A DNA stretch of 64,000 nucleotides from assembly GCF_024347495.1 (NCBI RefSeq), contig NZ_AP025490.1, forward strand, positions 2,294,001 through 2,358,000, written 5' to 3'. The notes under the pieces are model-generated. The model was not told where the DNA came from. It was given only the letters and a program-made list of their open reading frames with translations, and did no database searches. Both the position numbers and the translations under genes were made by a program. The DNA is from Vibrio gallaecicus (GTDB taxonomy: Bacteria > Pseudomonadota > Gammaproteobacteria > Enterobacterales > Vibrionaceae). Of this stretch, positions 45,909 through 54,583 are shown in pieces. Within the stretch, counting starts at the first letter, position 1; every line of letters begins with the position of its first letter.

Positions 45909-47503
45909 TTAGAGCATTTTCAATTCTTTGGCTTGCCGTCTTTATCCCTATAGCATTACTACTATTTCCTACGGCAATTAATCCAGTACAGCACGTAACT
46001 GAATATTTCTCTGAAGGTTTTTACAAGAAAGTCTACACCGTTAACTTCGAGATGCTCACAGAAAAGCTCTCGAACTATCCGCAGGATAAATGGCAACCTG
46101 TGATAAAAAAATATGAGACTCATTTTGGCTACCCTTTAAAACTGCAACCTATGAGTACATACCAATCGAATAGACAATCTTACGATGCTATTCAAGGTGG
46201 GGAAATTACCTTCTTATTCGGCGACCCAATGGCATTGGTCCAAAGAGTAGGCAAAAGTGATCAAGTCATTTATTTCGCCCTCAACGAATCAACAGAGTTG
46301 GCAGTGCTAAACCAAGCTAAAGGAACGCTATTTCTAGCAGCTGAAGATTTACGCAACCACCCACAAAGCCAATGGGTGCAGATTATTGAAAACACGAACA
46401 CTCAGATTCCATTTAGGATCAGCTTAAAAAAAGACGATAAACTCCCACCAGAAGCGAAAGAAGCTCTCACGAATAAACCTAGGAAAATCATCAGCTATAC
46501 CAGTACTAATGGGCAGATTGAATTGCTTGCCCCTGTTATAGACAATGTTTGGCTTCATATAGAAGATGATCTCTCTCACCTTACGCAGATAAAACTTATT
46601 GCAACGGTCTGTGCCTTCTTTGTGTTCTTCATTTCGATTGCGATGGTGATGTGGGTATACCCATTATGGCGTGATTTAAAACGGCTAGTGAAGACAGCAA
46701 ACGACTTCGGTCAAGGTTTACTTTCTAAACGAGCAAGCACCACCAAAATGTCTGTGATATCTCAACTTAGTGATTCATTTAATAAGATGGCTGACAACAT
46801 TGAAAAGCTGATCGCCAGCCAACGTGAACTCACAAATGCGGTGGCACATGACTTAAGAACACCACTTTATCGGCTTCGATTTGCGTTAGAAATGATAGAA
46901 GACGACCAAATAGCAGAGGAACAAAAAGAAAAATATCGAAAAACTGTTCATTCGAGCATTGAAGATCTAGATCATCTCATTAATCAAAACCTTCTCCTCT
47001 CTCGTTATACCCGAGTAGCCGATATTAGCCATTTTTCTGAATGTTGTTTTGCCGAGCAATTACTTGATGAGATCGAGCAATTTAAGCTGGAACACCCTGA
47101 ACTAGAAACACGTTTTTATTGCTCACCTGACCTTAAAGAACGATCTCTATTCATTGATAATAAAGGACTAATGAGAGCCATTAAAAACCTGCTCACGAAC
47201 GCGAGTCGTTTTGCTCAATCAGAGATAAACGTTTCTTTTAAGATCGAAGAGCAACAATATAAAATTATTATTGAAGACGATGGTTGTGGTGTGCCCGTCG
47301 AACAATCAAAGTACATATTCGAACCTTTTTCTCAGCTTGAAAACCAAGAACGGGGGAGTGATAAAGGGCATGGATTGGGGTTAGCTATCGTTAAACAAAT
47401 CATGAATTGGCATAATGGGTCTGCAACAGTAGATACATCGGCTTCTCAAGGCGCGTGCTTTGTACTCTCTTGGCCAACGAGTTTAAATAGGCAACCCAAA
47501 TGA
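45905..47503 (+). CDS. rstB: Sensor histidine kinase, RstB-like
   Basis: 532 residues, about 100 longer than E. coli RstB, mostly in the periplasmic part. TM1 is about 3-22 and the periplasmic domain 23-228. TM2 is about 229-252 and a HAMP domain follows. The H-box is TNAVAHDLRTPLYRL with His315, then NLLTNASRFA (N-box), DDGCGVP and KGHGLGLAIV (ATP lid). It phosphorylates the RstA-like regulator encoded just before it. The signal is unknown. Confidence 0.9.
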   Translation: MIRAFSILWLAVFIPIALLLFPTAINPVQHVTEYFSEGFYKKVYTVNFEMLTEKLSNYPQDKWQPVIKKYETHFGYPLKLQPMSTYQSNRQSYDAIQGGEITFLFGDPMALVQRVGKSDQVIYFALNESTELAVLNQAKGTLFLAAEDLRNHPQSQWVQIIENTNTQIPFRISLKKDDKLPPEAKEALTNKPRKIISYTSTNGQIELLAPVIDNVWLHIEDDLSHLTQIKLIATVCAFFVFFISIAMVMWVYPLWRDLKRLVKTANDFGQGLLSKRASTTKMSVISQLSDSFNKMADNIEKLIASQRELTNAVAHDLRTPLYRLRFALEMIEDDQIAEEQKEKYRKTVHSSIEDLDHLINQNLLLSRYTRVADISHFSECCFAEQLLDEIEQFKLEHPELETRFYCSPDLKERSLFIDNKGLMRAIKNLLTNASRFAQSEINVSFKIEEQQYKIIIEDDGCGVPVEQSKYIFEPFSQLENQERGSDKGHGLGLAIVKQIMNWHNGSATVDTSASQGACFVLSWPTSLNRQPK

Positions 47504-47620
47504 TAGTTCGAGTAATGTGACCAACTTGGACACAAACCGTCTATAAAACACCAACGACTTATAACTAGTGTGAATGTTAATTTTACGTGGCTTTAGATTA
47601 GTCACTTATAGGGAATTAAC

Positions 47621-48622
47621 ATGAAGATCTTCACTCGTCTCAACACTCTTTTACTCAGTTCAATGTGTAGTTTCGTTACCCATAACTGTTTTGCTCAACC
47701 TGATAATTTCACTCCAGGCTTAAGCGGGAGCATTAGCCTGAATGTTGGCGTGAGCCAAAGCCAATCACAAAGTAGCACGCATGACGACAACGCGATTACG
47801 CCTAATCTAACCAACAATGGTAAACAAACAGAGCAAGTATTACCCTTCATTTTAGGGCGATTACAATACAGCTTTGGGGATACTTTACTCTTTCTAGGGA
47901 ACAGTGAAGACCAAATTGCAGAAGCCCAGTTCCAAGCCGAATTAGGGCTTTCTCAAAAACTAAGCAAAAATACTATTCTCACAGCCGCACTATTTGGAAA
48001 CGCACCCAGCATGGACGAGGTATGGCAAGATCCTTACCTTACTAGTCAAAAGCGAGTTTCAACAGAGCAAACCGTTAGAGGTGCACGTGTAGCCTTTGAT
48101 TTAAATGTTCTGATACCTATAAAAATAAAATATGCTTTTGCACAAAGTAAAGTTGACCACGATAACATCGGAGTTTCTCAGGGGCTTTCGATTGCAGAAG
48201 CTAATTTATTAGGCAGAAAGAGTGATTACCACCGATTTGGAACAGAAGTAACCTTACCACTAGCTCGAAGTTTCGTCCTTTCCCCTGCTTTCTATTACAC
48301 AATGAGAGACGCTCAAGGCGAGGCAAAAAGTTTTGATGAATTAAGCGCTCAACTTTCCATCTTATTTTCTAAATCAAGGCACAACCTCATTACCACAGTT
48401 AGAACCAGCCAAGCTGAGTTCGACTCTCAGAACCCCGTATTCGATCTCAAACAAGATTACGACTCATTGGGTATCTTTTCTGTGTATAGCTACCACAGTC
48501 CTTTTAATTGGAAAAATACCCAGATACACGTCATGGCGGGCTACCAACAACGTGATTCCGACATCGAATTCTATGATACCGACTCCACCTTTCTCTCCTC
48601 CGGTATGAGCTACAACTTCTAA
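47621..48622 (+). CDS. DUF2860-family outer-membrane beta-barrel protein
   Basis: 333 residues with a signal peptide ending near NCFA (residue 25). The mature chain has alternating amphipathic strands, repeated charged turns, and ends in LSSGMSYNF, a terminal Phe as in outer-membrane barrels. I recognise it as DUF2860, a Vibrionaceae family of unknown function. It lies 117 bases behind the kinase gene and 15 bases before the lipoprotein gene. Regulation by the RstAB-like pair is an inference from position. Confidence 0.75.
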   Translation: MKIFTRLNTLLLSSMCSFVTHNCFAQPDNFTPGLSGSISLNVGVSQSQSQSSTHDDNAITPNLTNNGKQTEQVLPFILGRLQYSFGDTLLFLGNSEDQIAEAQFQAELGLSQKLSKNTILTAALFGNAPSMDEVWQDPYLTSQKRVSTEQTVRGARVAFDLNVLIPIKIKYAFAQSKVDHDNIGVSQGLSIAEANLLGRKSDYHRFGTEVTLPLARSFVLSPAFYYTMRDAQGEAKSFDELSAQLSILFSKSRHNLITTVRTSQAEFDSQNPVFDLKQDYDSLGIFSVYSYHSPFNWKNTQIHVMAGYQQRDSDIEFYDTDSTFLSSGMSYNF

Positions 48623-48637
48623 TTTCAAGGATCAAAA

Positions 48638-49750
48638 ATGTCTAACTTATTTAAAGTGATGTTTCTATCTTCAGCGTTATTTCTATCAGCCTGCAGTGTG
48701 GATGATGTTACTGACGCTGATAAATACACAAAACCCACAGTGAATGCTGGTGCTGACCAACTTCATACACTTCCCGTACACACAATTACTTTGAGTGGCT
48801 CAGCAAAAACCTACCCAAAACATGTTTACGAGATTAAAACCATTAGATGGACTCAACTTTCAGGTCCCCAACAATTAACTGTACTCAATTCCGATTCATT
48901 AAACGCAACTCTCATTAATCCAACAGTTGCCGGTACCTACATTTTTGAGCTCTATGTTAAAGACAGTGCCCGAAGAACAAACACTGACCGAGTTACAGTA
49001 ATCCTACACGAACAAGCTCAGATGACTTCAGCTAGAATGAGTGCAGGGTTCCATGACGACTATGATGAGATTTGGCATTCAGTTGCTGAAAACTATACGG
49101 CATACGACCAAATAGAAGATAAATGGCATGAGATATACCAGCCATATAAAATCAAAGCCGATAATATCGATACCAAAAAAGAGTGGCTGAAGTTAGTACA
49201 AGAGATGCTTCTTGAAGTAAAGGATGCTCGATTAGTCATCAATCCATTCGTTCACTCTCAATCATTAGCCCGCGATCAACCATTAGCCCACCCTAAACAA
49301 GTGAAGCAAACTCCCAAAGGTTTTGAAACATTGTATTTACGCTGGGAAACGAATAACAATATTGGACTAATAACGTTTAACGATTTAAGTTCAGTAAATC
49401 TAAAGCAGCTAAACAAAGAAATTAATCAAGCGCTGATAGGGCTAAAAGATACCCATGAACTTTGGTTGGGTTTTCCTGAAAAGGGACAAATTAATGAGCA
49501 AGTTGCCCTACAGCTAATGATGTTATTCACTCACAAAGCTACTCACATATATTTAGATGCACAAGCTGATGATATAAGTGAGTTGCTCATCAGCAGTAAC
49601 CCGCTCCTTCCGCAATCAATAGTACGAATGAAAAAGGCGCACAGCCATCAGGCAGTAAAAGTGATCGAGGAATATTTGTTAACCCAAGAACTTGGGGTAC
49701 CGGAGTTTATCTTTAATCAAAAGTATGTCGTTACAGCTATTTATTTATAA
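48638..49750 (+). CDS. Lipoprotein with a PKD-like domain and a degenerate S41-peptidase-like region
   Basis: 370 residues. Lipobox FLSAC with Cys19. Residues about 33-127 (PTVNAGADQLHTLPVHTITLSGSA, then RWTQLSGP and FELYVKDSARRTNTDRVTV) form a PKD/REJ-like immunoglobulin fold. Residues about 137-210 (DDYDEIWHSVAENYTAYDQIE, EMLLEVKDARLVI) look like the helical N-terminal part of S41 tail-specific proteases. The remainder has no DxRxNxGG motif and no Ser-Lys pair that I can find, so protease activity is doubtful. Cotranscribed with the DUF2860 gene. Confidence 0.65.
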   Translation: MSNLFKVMFLSSALFLSACSVDDVTDADKYTKPTVNAGADQLHTLPVHTITLSGSAKTYPKHVYEIKTIRWTQLSGPQQLTVLNSDSLNATLINPTVAGTYIFELYVKDSARRTNTDRVTVILHEQAQMTSARMSAGFHDDYDEIWHSVAENYTAYDQIEDKWHEIYQPYKIKADNIDTKKEWLKLVQEMLLEVKDARLVINPFVHSQSLARDQPLAHPKQVKQTPKGFETLYLRWETNNNIGLITFNDLSSVNLKQLNKEINQALIGLKDTHELWLGFPEKGQINEQVALQLMMLFTHKATHIYLDAQADDISELLISSNPLLPQSIVRMKKAHSHQAVKVIEEYLLTQELGVPEFIFNQKYVVTAIYL

Positions 49751-49773
49751 CTAGAAACACAGCTCAAAAACAA

Positions 49774-49806
49774 AAAAAGCCGCTAACTCATTAGCGGCTT
49801 TTTTTA
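49774..49806. terminator. Shared terminator between the lipoprotein gene and recR
   Basis: AAAGCCGCTAA / TTAGCGGCTTT with a CTCA loop, A and T runs on each side; it abuts the recR stop codon. Confidence 0.9.
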
Positions 49807-50403
49807 TATTTTGTGACGACCTAATAACGAGTGTGAAAGCGTAGTGCCATCTACAAGTTCTAGCTCACCGCCCACAGGAACCCCATGAGCAATTCGGCTA
49901 GCATTAACCTCGTGAGCATTACACAGCTCAGCGATATAATGCGCTGTGGCTTCACCTTCAACCGTTGGGTTGGTCGCCAAAATGACTTCCGTGATATCAC
50001 CACGGCGCAGTCGGTAATCCAGCGTATCTAACCCTATGTCACTTGGTCCAATTCCATCTAATGGAGATAAATGCCCCATTAAAACAAAGTAGCGACCTGA
50101 ATATTGACCTGTTGCTTCAATAGCAGCGATATCTGCAGGGCTTTCGACCACACAGATTTGACCGTTATCTTGCCTTTTCGGGTTAGTACAAATATGACAG
50201 ATTTCTTCTTCAGTAAAAGTTCGGCATTCACTACAGTGGCCGATCTCTGTCATCGCTTGGCTTAGTGCATCCGCAAGTTGCAGACCACCTTTTCTATCGC
50301 GCTGTAACAAATGAAAGGCCATACGCTGTGCCGACTTGGGACCAACCCCAGGTAGACAACGTAAGGCCTCCATCAAATGCTCCAGCATATGACTGGTACG
50401 CAT
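49804..50403 (-). CDS. recR: Recombination mediator RecR
   Basis: 199 residues. Helix-hairpin-helix [20 protein letters not shown] near 14, zinc finger [16 protein letters not shown] (57-72), Toprim domain starting [14 protein letters not shown], and the Walker-like C-terminal [13 protein letters not shown]. It acts with RecF/RecO to load RecA on gapped DNA. Last gene of the dnaX-ybaB-recR operon, 33 bases after ybaB. Confidence 0.97.
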   Translation of the reverse strand: MRTSHMLEHLMEALRCLPGVGPKSAQRMAFHLLQRDRKGGLQLADALSQAMTEIGHCSECRTFTEEEICHICTNPKRQDNGQICVVESPADIAAIEATGQYSGRYFVLMGHLSPLDGIGPSDIGLDTLDYRLRRGDITEVILATNPTVEGEATAHYIAELCNAHEVNASRIAHGVPVGGELELVDGTTLSHSLLGRHKI

Positions 50404-50436
50404 TAATAAATCGCTCTAAATTAAATCACTTGCGAT

Positions 50437-50766
50437 TTAGAATGGCATTTTCATACCTGGTGGTAATTGCATACCGCCAGTTACGCCAGCCATTTTTTCT
50501 TTTTGAGTTTCTTCAACACGTCGAGCTGCATCGTTGAAAGCCGCTGCGATAAGATCTTCAAGCATCTCTTTATCGTCTTCCATTAGGCTTTCATCAATTT
50601 CAACACGGCGAACACTGTGACTACCAGTGATCGTAACTTTTACAAGGCCAGCACCAGACTCACCTGTAATTTCCATATTTGCGATTTCTTCTTGAAGCTT
50701 TTGCATGCGATCTTGCATTTGCTGGGCTTGCTTCATCAAGTTGCCCATACCACCTTTACCAAACAT
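50437..50766 (-). CDS. ybaB: YbaB/EbfC nucleoid-associated protein
   Basis: 109 residues: [20 protein letters not shown] at the N-terminus, a conserved [19 protein letters not shown] core, and a Pro/Met/Gly-rich C-terminus. It binds DNA as a dimer. Conserved between dnaX and recR. A 144-base spacer with a hairpin at 50820-50849 separates it from dnaX. Confidence 0.96.
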   Translation of the reverse strand: MFGKGGMGNLMKQAQQMQDRMQKLQEEIANMEITGESGAGLVKVTITGSHSVRRVEIDESLMEDDKEMLEDLIAAAFNDAARRVEETQKEKMAGVTGGMQLPPGMKMPF

Positions 50767-50819
50767 GATAATCTCTCTGGTTAATTGGTTATAAATATAA
50801 ATAAGCTATGAGGCTTAAA

Positions 50820-50849
50820 TGGGGGATGAATACAGACTATTCAACCCCA
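50820..50849. repeat. Imperfect hairpin between dnaX and ybaB
   Basis: TGGGG pairs with CCCCA and TGAATA with TATTCA, interrupted by a small bulge, with a 5-base loop. There is no T tract in either direction, so it is not a standard terminator; it might mark mRNA processing. Confidence 0.4.
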
Positions 50850-50909
50850 GTAAGTGACTTAAAACAGCGAATATATGAGTTGTCTTAATAACGAGTGAGT
50901 TACATCACG

Positions 50910-53156
50910 CTAAATCGGTCGAACACTGTCGCGATCAAGCTCTGCTGCAAAACGTTTCTCAATAAATTGAACATTTGCATCATTCTCTAAACTTGAGAAT
51001 GCGTGTTGTAGCTTCCCTTGATACAGGCGCTCTCGTAATTCTAGTGGGGTTTCCCCCTTCTCTCCAATTTCTACACTCAAATGGCACTCTTCGCCAAGGG
51101 CTGTGTTAAGAGCTTGAAGCAACTCGCTCTGAGCTCTATCGGTATTCAAGTGCGCTTGATTCGCTCGAAGGGTTAACGTAACAGACGTACCGTTTTGCTC
51201 ATACACAGAGTTTAACGCGAGCTGCTCTACAAGCTTTGCGGTATCAAGCTTCTTAATCGTCGCTGACCATTCATCTTGCTCTACAGACTCATTAAACAAT
51301 TTCTCGACCATTTCTGGTGTTTTGATGTGTTCTAACGCTCGCTTTATCTGAGTAGGTGTTAACTCTTTAGAAACTTCTTTCACTACAGGCTTAGAAGGCT
51401 TCCAACGATAAGGCTCATTCGCATCGTCTTTTCCTGGAACTGTAGATTGAGATATTGGCGACACCCGATCAGAGCTACCATGTTGCTGAGCAACACGATC
51501 TAATACTGAAGATTTAACTGGTGCCGCTTTAGCCTTTTTTGGCGCTGCGCCTTTGCTTTCCGTTGTTGCATTGCCTCTGCGTTGAGAACGCAGTTGGTGG
51601 CGTAAACCACTCACTGGCGATGAAGAGCGCGCTGGTTGTTCTTGTTGCGTCGGTTCAGTGCTTGCCTGTTGGGGCTGGCTCTGATTCGTCGCTTGATTCT
51701 GCTGTGGTGGCATTTGCTGAGCCGTTGGACTCATATGTTGCTCCGCACCGTAGCTAGAACGTTCGTTATAAGCAGGTGGCGCATCATACTGGCTGTGCGG
51801 GTAATCCTGTTCTGAATAACCATGGTTGCCTGAATGATCAGCGTAACCTTGTGAATCTGCATATTGTGCTGGATTCTGCTGTTGTATAGGCTGCTGCGGA
51901 GCAGGAGCTTGTTGCTGCACTTGAGGCTGTGAAACCGTAGGAGCCTGAGTGGGCTGTCTCGGATCGACCATTGACGCAGGTTGACTCACAGGCTGAGCAA
52001 CGTTTTGAGCTGGAGCCAGTCCTTGAACTGCTGTCGCTGGGCTAGTCGAGATAACCGTCGCACTAACTTGCTCTGCAGGTCTGAATGCCATCATACGAAG
52101 AACAATCATCTCAATACCAACACGAGCAGTCGGTGACAAAGGCAAATCTTCACGCCCTTTCAAGGCAATTTGATAATACAGCTGAATATCTTGAGGGCTC
52201 AGAGCTCGGCTCAGCAGCTCTAGTTTTTCAGCATCAGGCAGCGCTTTATCTAAGGTCGAAGGCAGCGCTTGGTACATAGCGATTCTATGTAACTGAGTAG
52301 ACAGTTGATTGAGTAACCCATCCCACTCAATGCCATTTTCAGCCAAGTTTTGGATACTATCCATAGCCAACTGCGGCTGCTTGCTGCTGATTGCTTCCAA
52401 TAAATGAATAGCTTGATCAGTATCTAGAGTTCCCAACATATGAGAAACCCTATCCGCTGTTACGCTACCATTACCCAAAGCAATCGCTTGGTCAGTCAGG
52501 CTTAAAGCATCACGCATACTGCCATCAGCTGCATGCGCAATCATACCAAGTGCACGAGCGTCAGAATCAACACTTTCTTCAGCAAGGATATGATCTAACT
52601 GCTCGTGGATATTATCAACGCTAATTGGCTTCAGGTGGAATTGAAGGCAGCGTGACAAAATAGTCACAGGCAATTTTTGTGGATCAGTGGTCGCCAGAAG
52701 AAACTTCACATACTCCGGTGGCTCTTCCAATGTTTTTAATAATGCATTGAAACTATGCCTTGAGAGCATGTGAACTTCATCAATCAGGTAAACCTTAAAG
52801 CGACCACGTGCAGGTTTATATTGAACGTTGTCTAGCAGTTCACGGGTATCTTCAACCTTGGTACGTGACGCAGCATCAATCTCGAGCAAATCGACAAACC
52901 GTCCTTCGTCGATTTCTTTACAGGTAGAACACTCCCCACAAGGTGTTGATGTGATCCCTGTTTCGCAATTTAGCCCTTTGGCAAACAAACGCCCTATGGT
53001 TGTTTTACCGACACCACGAGTCCCACTAAATAAGTAAGCGTGATGTAATCGGTTTTGGCTAAGTGCATTCTCTAATGCAGTTAAAACATGGGCTTGACCA
53101 ACTACTTCTTTAAATTTAGTTGGTCGCCATTTTCGCGCTAAGGCAAGATAACTCAT
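50910..53156 (-). CDS. dnaX: DNA polymerase III tau subunit (gamma by frameshift)
   Basis: 748 residues. AAA+ clamp-loader ATPase: Walker A GTRGVGKTT near 45, zinc ligands CGECSTC near 72, DEVHMLS near 126 and SRC sensor near 168. A long Gln/Pro-rich linker (about 395-520) is followed by the tau-specific domain that binds DnaB and the polymerase alpha subunit. The slippery heptamer AAAAAAG at 51540-51534 lies in codons 540-541, and a -1 shift reaches TAA after one codon, giving a gamma form of about 542 residues. First gene of dnaX-ybaB-recR, 18 bases after apt. Confidence 0.97.
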   Translation of the reverse strand: MSYLALARKWRPTKFKEVVGQAHVLTALENALSQNRLHHAYLFSGTRGVGKTTIGRLFAKGLNCETGITSTPCGECSTCKEIDEGRFVDLLEIDAASRTKVEDTRELLDNVQYKPARGRFKVYLIDEVHMLSRHSFNALLKTLEEPPEYVKFLLATTDPQKLPVTILSRCLQFHLKPISVDNIHEQLDHILAEESVDSDARALGMIAHAADGSMRDALSLTDQAIALGNGSVTADRVSHMLGTLDTDQAIHLLEAISSKQPQLAMDSIQNLAENGIEWDGLLNQLSTQLHRIAMYQALPSTLDKALPDAEKLELLSRALSPQDIQLYYQIALKGREDLPLSPTARVGIEMIVLRMMAFRPAEQVSATVISTSPATAVQGLAPAQNVAQPVSQPASMVDPRQPTQAPTVSQPQVQQQAPAPQQPIQQQNPAQYADSQGYADHSGNHGYSEQDYPHSQYDAPPAYNERSSYGAEQHMSPTAQQMPPQQNQATNQSQPQQASTEPTQQEQPARSSSPVSGLRHQLRSQRRGNATTESKGAAPKKAKAAPVKSSVLDRVAQQHGSSDRVSPISQSTVPGKDDANEPYRWKPSKPVVKEVSKELTPTQIKRALEHIKTPEMVEKLFNESVEQDEWSATIKKLDTAKLVEQLALNSVYEQNGTSVTLTLRANQAHLNTDRAQSELLQALNTALGEECHLSVEIGEKGETPLELRERLYQGKLQHAFSSLENDANVQFIEKRFAAELDRDSVRPI
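51531..51540 (-). promoter_or_regulatory. dnaX programmed -1 frameshift site
   Basis: The frame reads CCA-AAA-AAG-GCT-AAA, so A-AAA-AAG is in the correct phase for a tandem -1 slip. The shifted frame is AAA-AAA-GGC-TAA, ending at once. An AAAGG element about 9 bases upstream may act as the internal Shine-Dalgarno enhancer. Confidence 0.8.
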
Positions 53157-53174
53157 GAATAATTCCGAAAAGGA

Positions 53175-53720
53175 TTAATGACCGTCGAATTCGCAGATGC
53201 TAAACACTTCAAGGCCTAAACCTTCTAAACGTTTATCACCACCGATCTCTGGTAAATTGATAACGAATGCCGCGTGATCAACAGAACCGCCTAGCTGACG
53301 AATTAACTTAGTGGTCGCTTCAATTGTGCCACCCGTTGCTAGTAAGTCATCAACCATCAACACTTTATCGCCTTCAACAATAGCATCAGTGTGAATTTCT
53401 AAAGTATCCGTACCGTACTCAAGCTCATAGGTTTGAGCGATAGTTTTACGCGGTAATTTGCCAGGCTTACGTACAGGAACAAAGCCCACACCAAGTTCTA
53501 ATGCAAGAGGAGCACCAAATAGGAAGCCACGCGCTTCAGTACCAACAATTTTAGTGAAACCCATGTCTTTATAGGTTTCAGTTAGCAGTTCAATTGTTGC
53601 TTTGTAAGCTGCTGGATCTTCCATAAGGCTGGTTACATCACGAAATAAGATCCCCTCTTTTGGGTAATCTTGAATGCTTTTGATGCTTGCTTTGATCAGC
53701 TCGATTTTATTTGTTGTCAT
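53175..53720 (-). CDS. apt: Adenine phosphoribosyltransferase
   Basis: 181 residues. The PRPP-binding loop reads [17 protein letters not shown] near 120, and [19 protein letters not shown] near 62 contacts the purine. It salvages adenine to AMP using PRPP. It is directly upstream of dnaX (18 bases), as in E. coli. Confidence 0.97.
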   Translation of the reverse strand: MTTNKIELIKASIKSIQDYPKEGILFRDVTSLMEDPAAYKATIELLTETYKDMGFTKIVGTEARGFLFGAPLALELGVGFVPVRKPGKLPRKTIAQTYELEYGTDTLEIHTDAIVEGDKVLMVDDLLATGGTIEATTKLIRQLGGSVDHAAFVINLPEIGGDKRLEGLGLEVFSICEFDGH

Positions 53721-53874
53721 AATATTGATGCACTTAAATTGGCGGCTTCTCTAACGAATAGACTTGGTTTCTGTTAAGAAAAGATGCAGTTAATTCACAT
53801 TATCAGCGACATTTACCATTATCGTTGATGAAATAATAATCGCCCGCTACATAAGCAGGCATACTGCGTTAATG

Positions 53875-54267
53875 TTAGTGATTTTCTTCGCTATCAGCAA
53901 CCAACTCGTGCGTTGGAAGACGAAGAAACCATGATAAGAGGATTATAAGAACGACGACAAGGAAGCCTTTTACCCAAAGGATCGGGGAGAAATATATGGA
54001 TAGAAAGAAGCTAAACAGTATAAAAATCACACCACGTGTTTTTACTTGTTTTGTGACTGCACCATATTCATACCAATTCTTAAGAAGTGGGCCCAAGGTC
54101 TTATGCTCATGCATCCAGCGATGTACTTTAGGGTTACTGCGCATGAAACAAGCGCTTGCCAGAAGCAAGAATGGTGTAGTGGGAAGAACAGGGAGAAGGA
54201 TGCCAAGAAAGGCGAGAATAATACAAAGGCCACCAGCAATATTCAGGCTAAGATGTCGAATGCTGAT
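53875..54267 (-). CDS. DUF454 (YbaN-like) inner-membrane protein, probable non-canonical ATC start
   Basis: About 130 residues. The downstream TTG at 54168 would start inside the conserved LPVLPTTPFLLLAS motif and lose TM1. The same frame is open back to a TGA and encodes IRHLSLNIAGGLCIILAFLG before it, clearly family sequence. No ATG, GTG or TTG lies in that extension. A perfect GGAGG (54273-54277) stands five bases before ATC at 54265-54267, so initiation at AUC (or the nearby AUU) is the best reading. Three TM segments; function unknown. It follows a 45-residue peptide gene and is one gene away from apt, like ybaN in E. coli. Confidence 0.7.
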   Translation of the reverse strand: MSIRHLSLNIAGGLCIILAFLGILLPVLPTTPFLLLASACFMRSNPKVHRWMHEHKTLGPLLKNWYEYGAVTKQVKTRGVIFILFSFFLSIYFSPILWVKGFLVVVLIILLSWFLRLPTHELVADSEENH

Positions 54268-54286
54268 AGTGACCTCCGAGAATCAA

Positions 54287-54424
54287 CTAAAAAGTAGCAT
54301 AGCCATTAAAGACACGGAACAACGTCAGTGTTGCGGGTAGTAATGGAATTAATAAAAATGCGGCTAAAAATCCTAAAAAGTAGAATACATTAAACGGGTC
54401 TTGAAAGTCTTTGTTATCTGCCAT
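54287..54424 (-). CDS. 45-residue single-span membrane peptide
   Basis: The minus strand reads MADNKDFQDPFNVFYFLGFL and continues AAFLLIPLLPATLTLFRVFN to a TAG at 54287-54289. A polar N-terminus precedes one strong TM segment containing a Pro pair. It ends 10 bases before the GGAGG of the DUF454 gene and may be translationally coupled to it. I do not recognise the family. Coding is supported by the hydrophobic pattern and close spacing, not by homology. Confidence 0.6.
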   Translation of the reverse strand: MADNKDFQDPFNVFYFLGFLAAFLLIPLLPATLTLFRVFNGYATF

Positions 54425-54510
54425 GATTGCTTCTTGTTTTTGTTAGTAAATAAGTCTCATGCAACCATGTACCCTTTGCTCACATACTCCGACAAAATAC
54501 GCATTTAACA

Positions 54511-54548
54511 AAAAAGGCATAGCCACACCAATTGCGCAACTATACCTT
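54511..54548 (-). terminator. Terminator of the RssB-like gene
   Basis: On the minus strand AAGGTATAG pairs with CTATGCCTT (one G-U) around a 20-base loop and is followed by T4. Confidence 0.6.
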
Positions 54549-54583
54549 AATCATTTATTCACAAAAACCGAGTAACTATAGGG

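Noticed and set aside
53875..54168. DUF454 protein starting at TTG 54168 (97 residues)
   Set aside because: This start cuts through the conserved LPVLPTTPF motif and removes the first TM helix; the frame and a strong Shine-Dalgarno support a longer protein.
53996..54340. 114-residue plus-strand ORF opposite the DUF454 gene
   Set aside because: Arg/Lys-rich translation with no ribosome site, antisense to a family-supported membrane protein.
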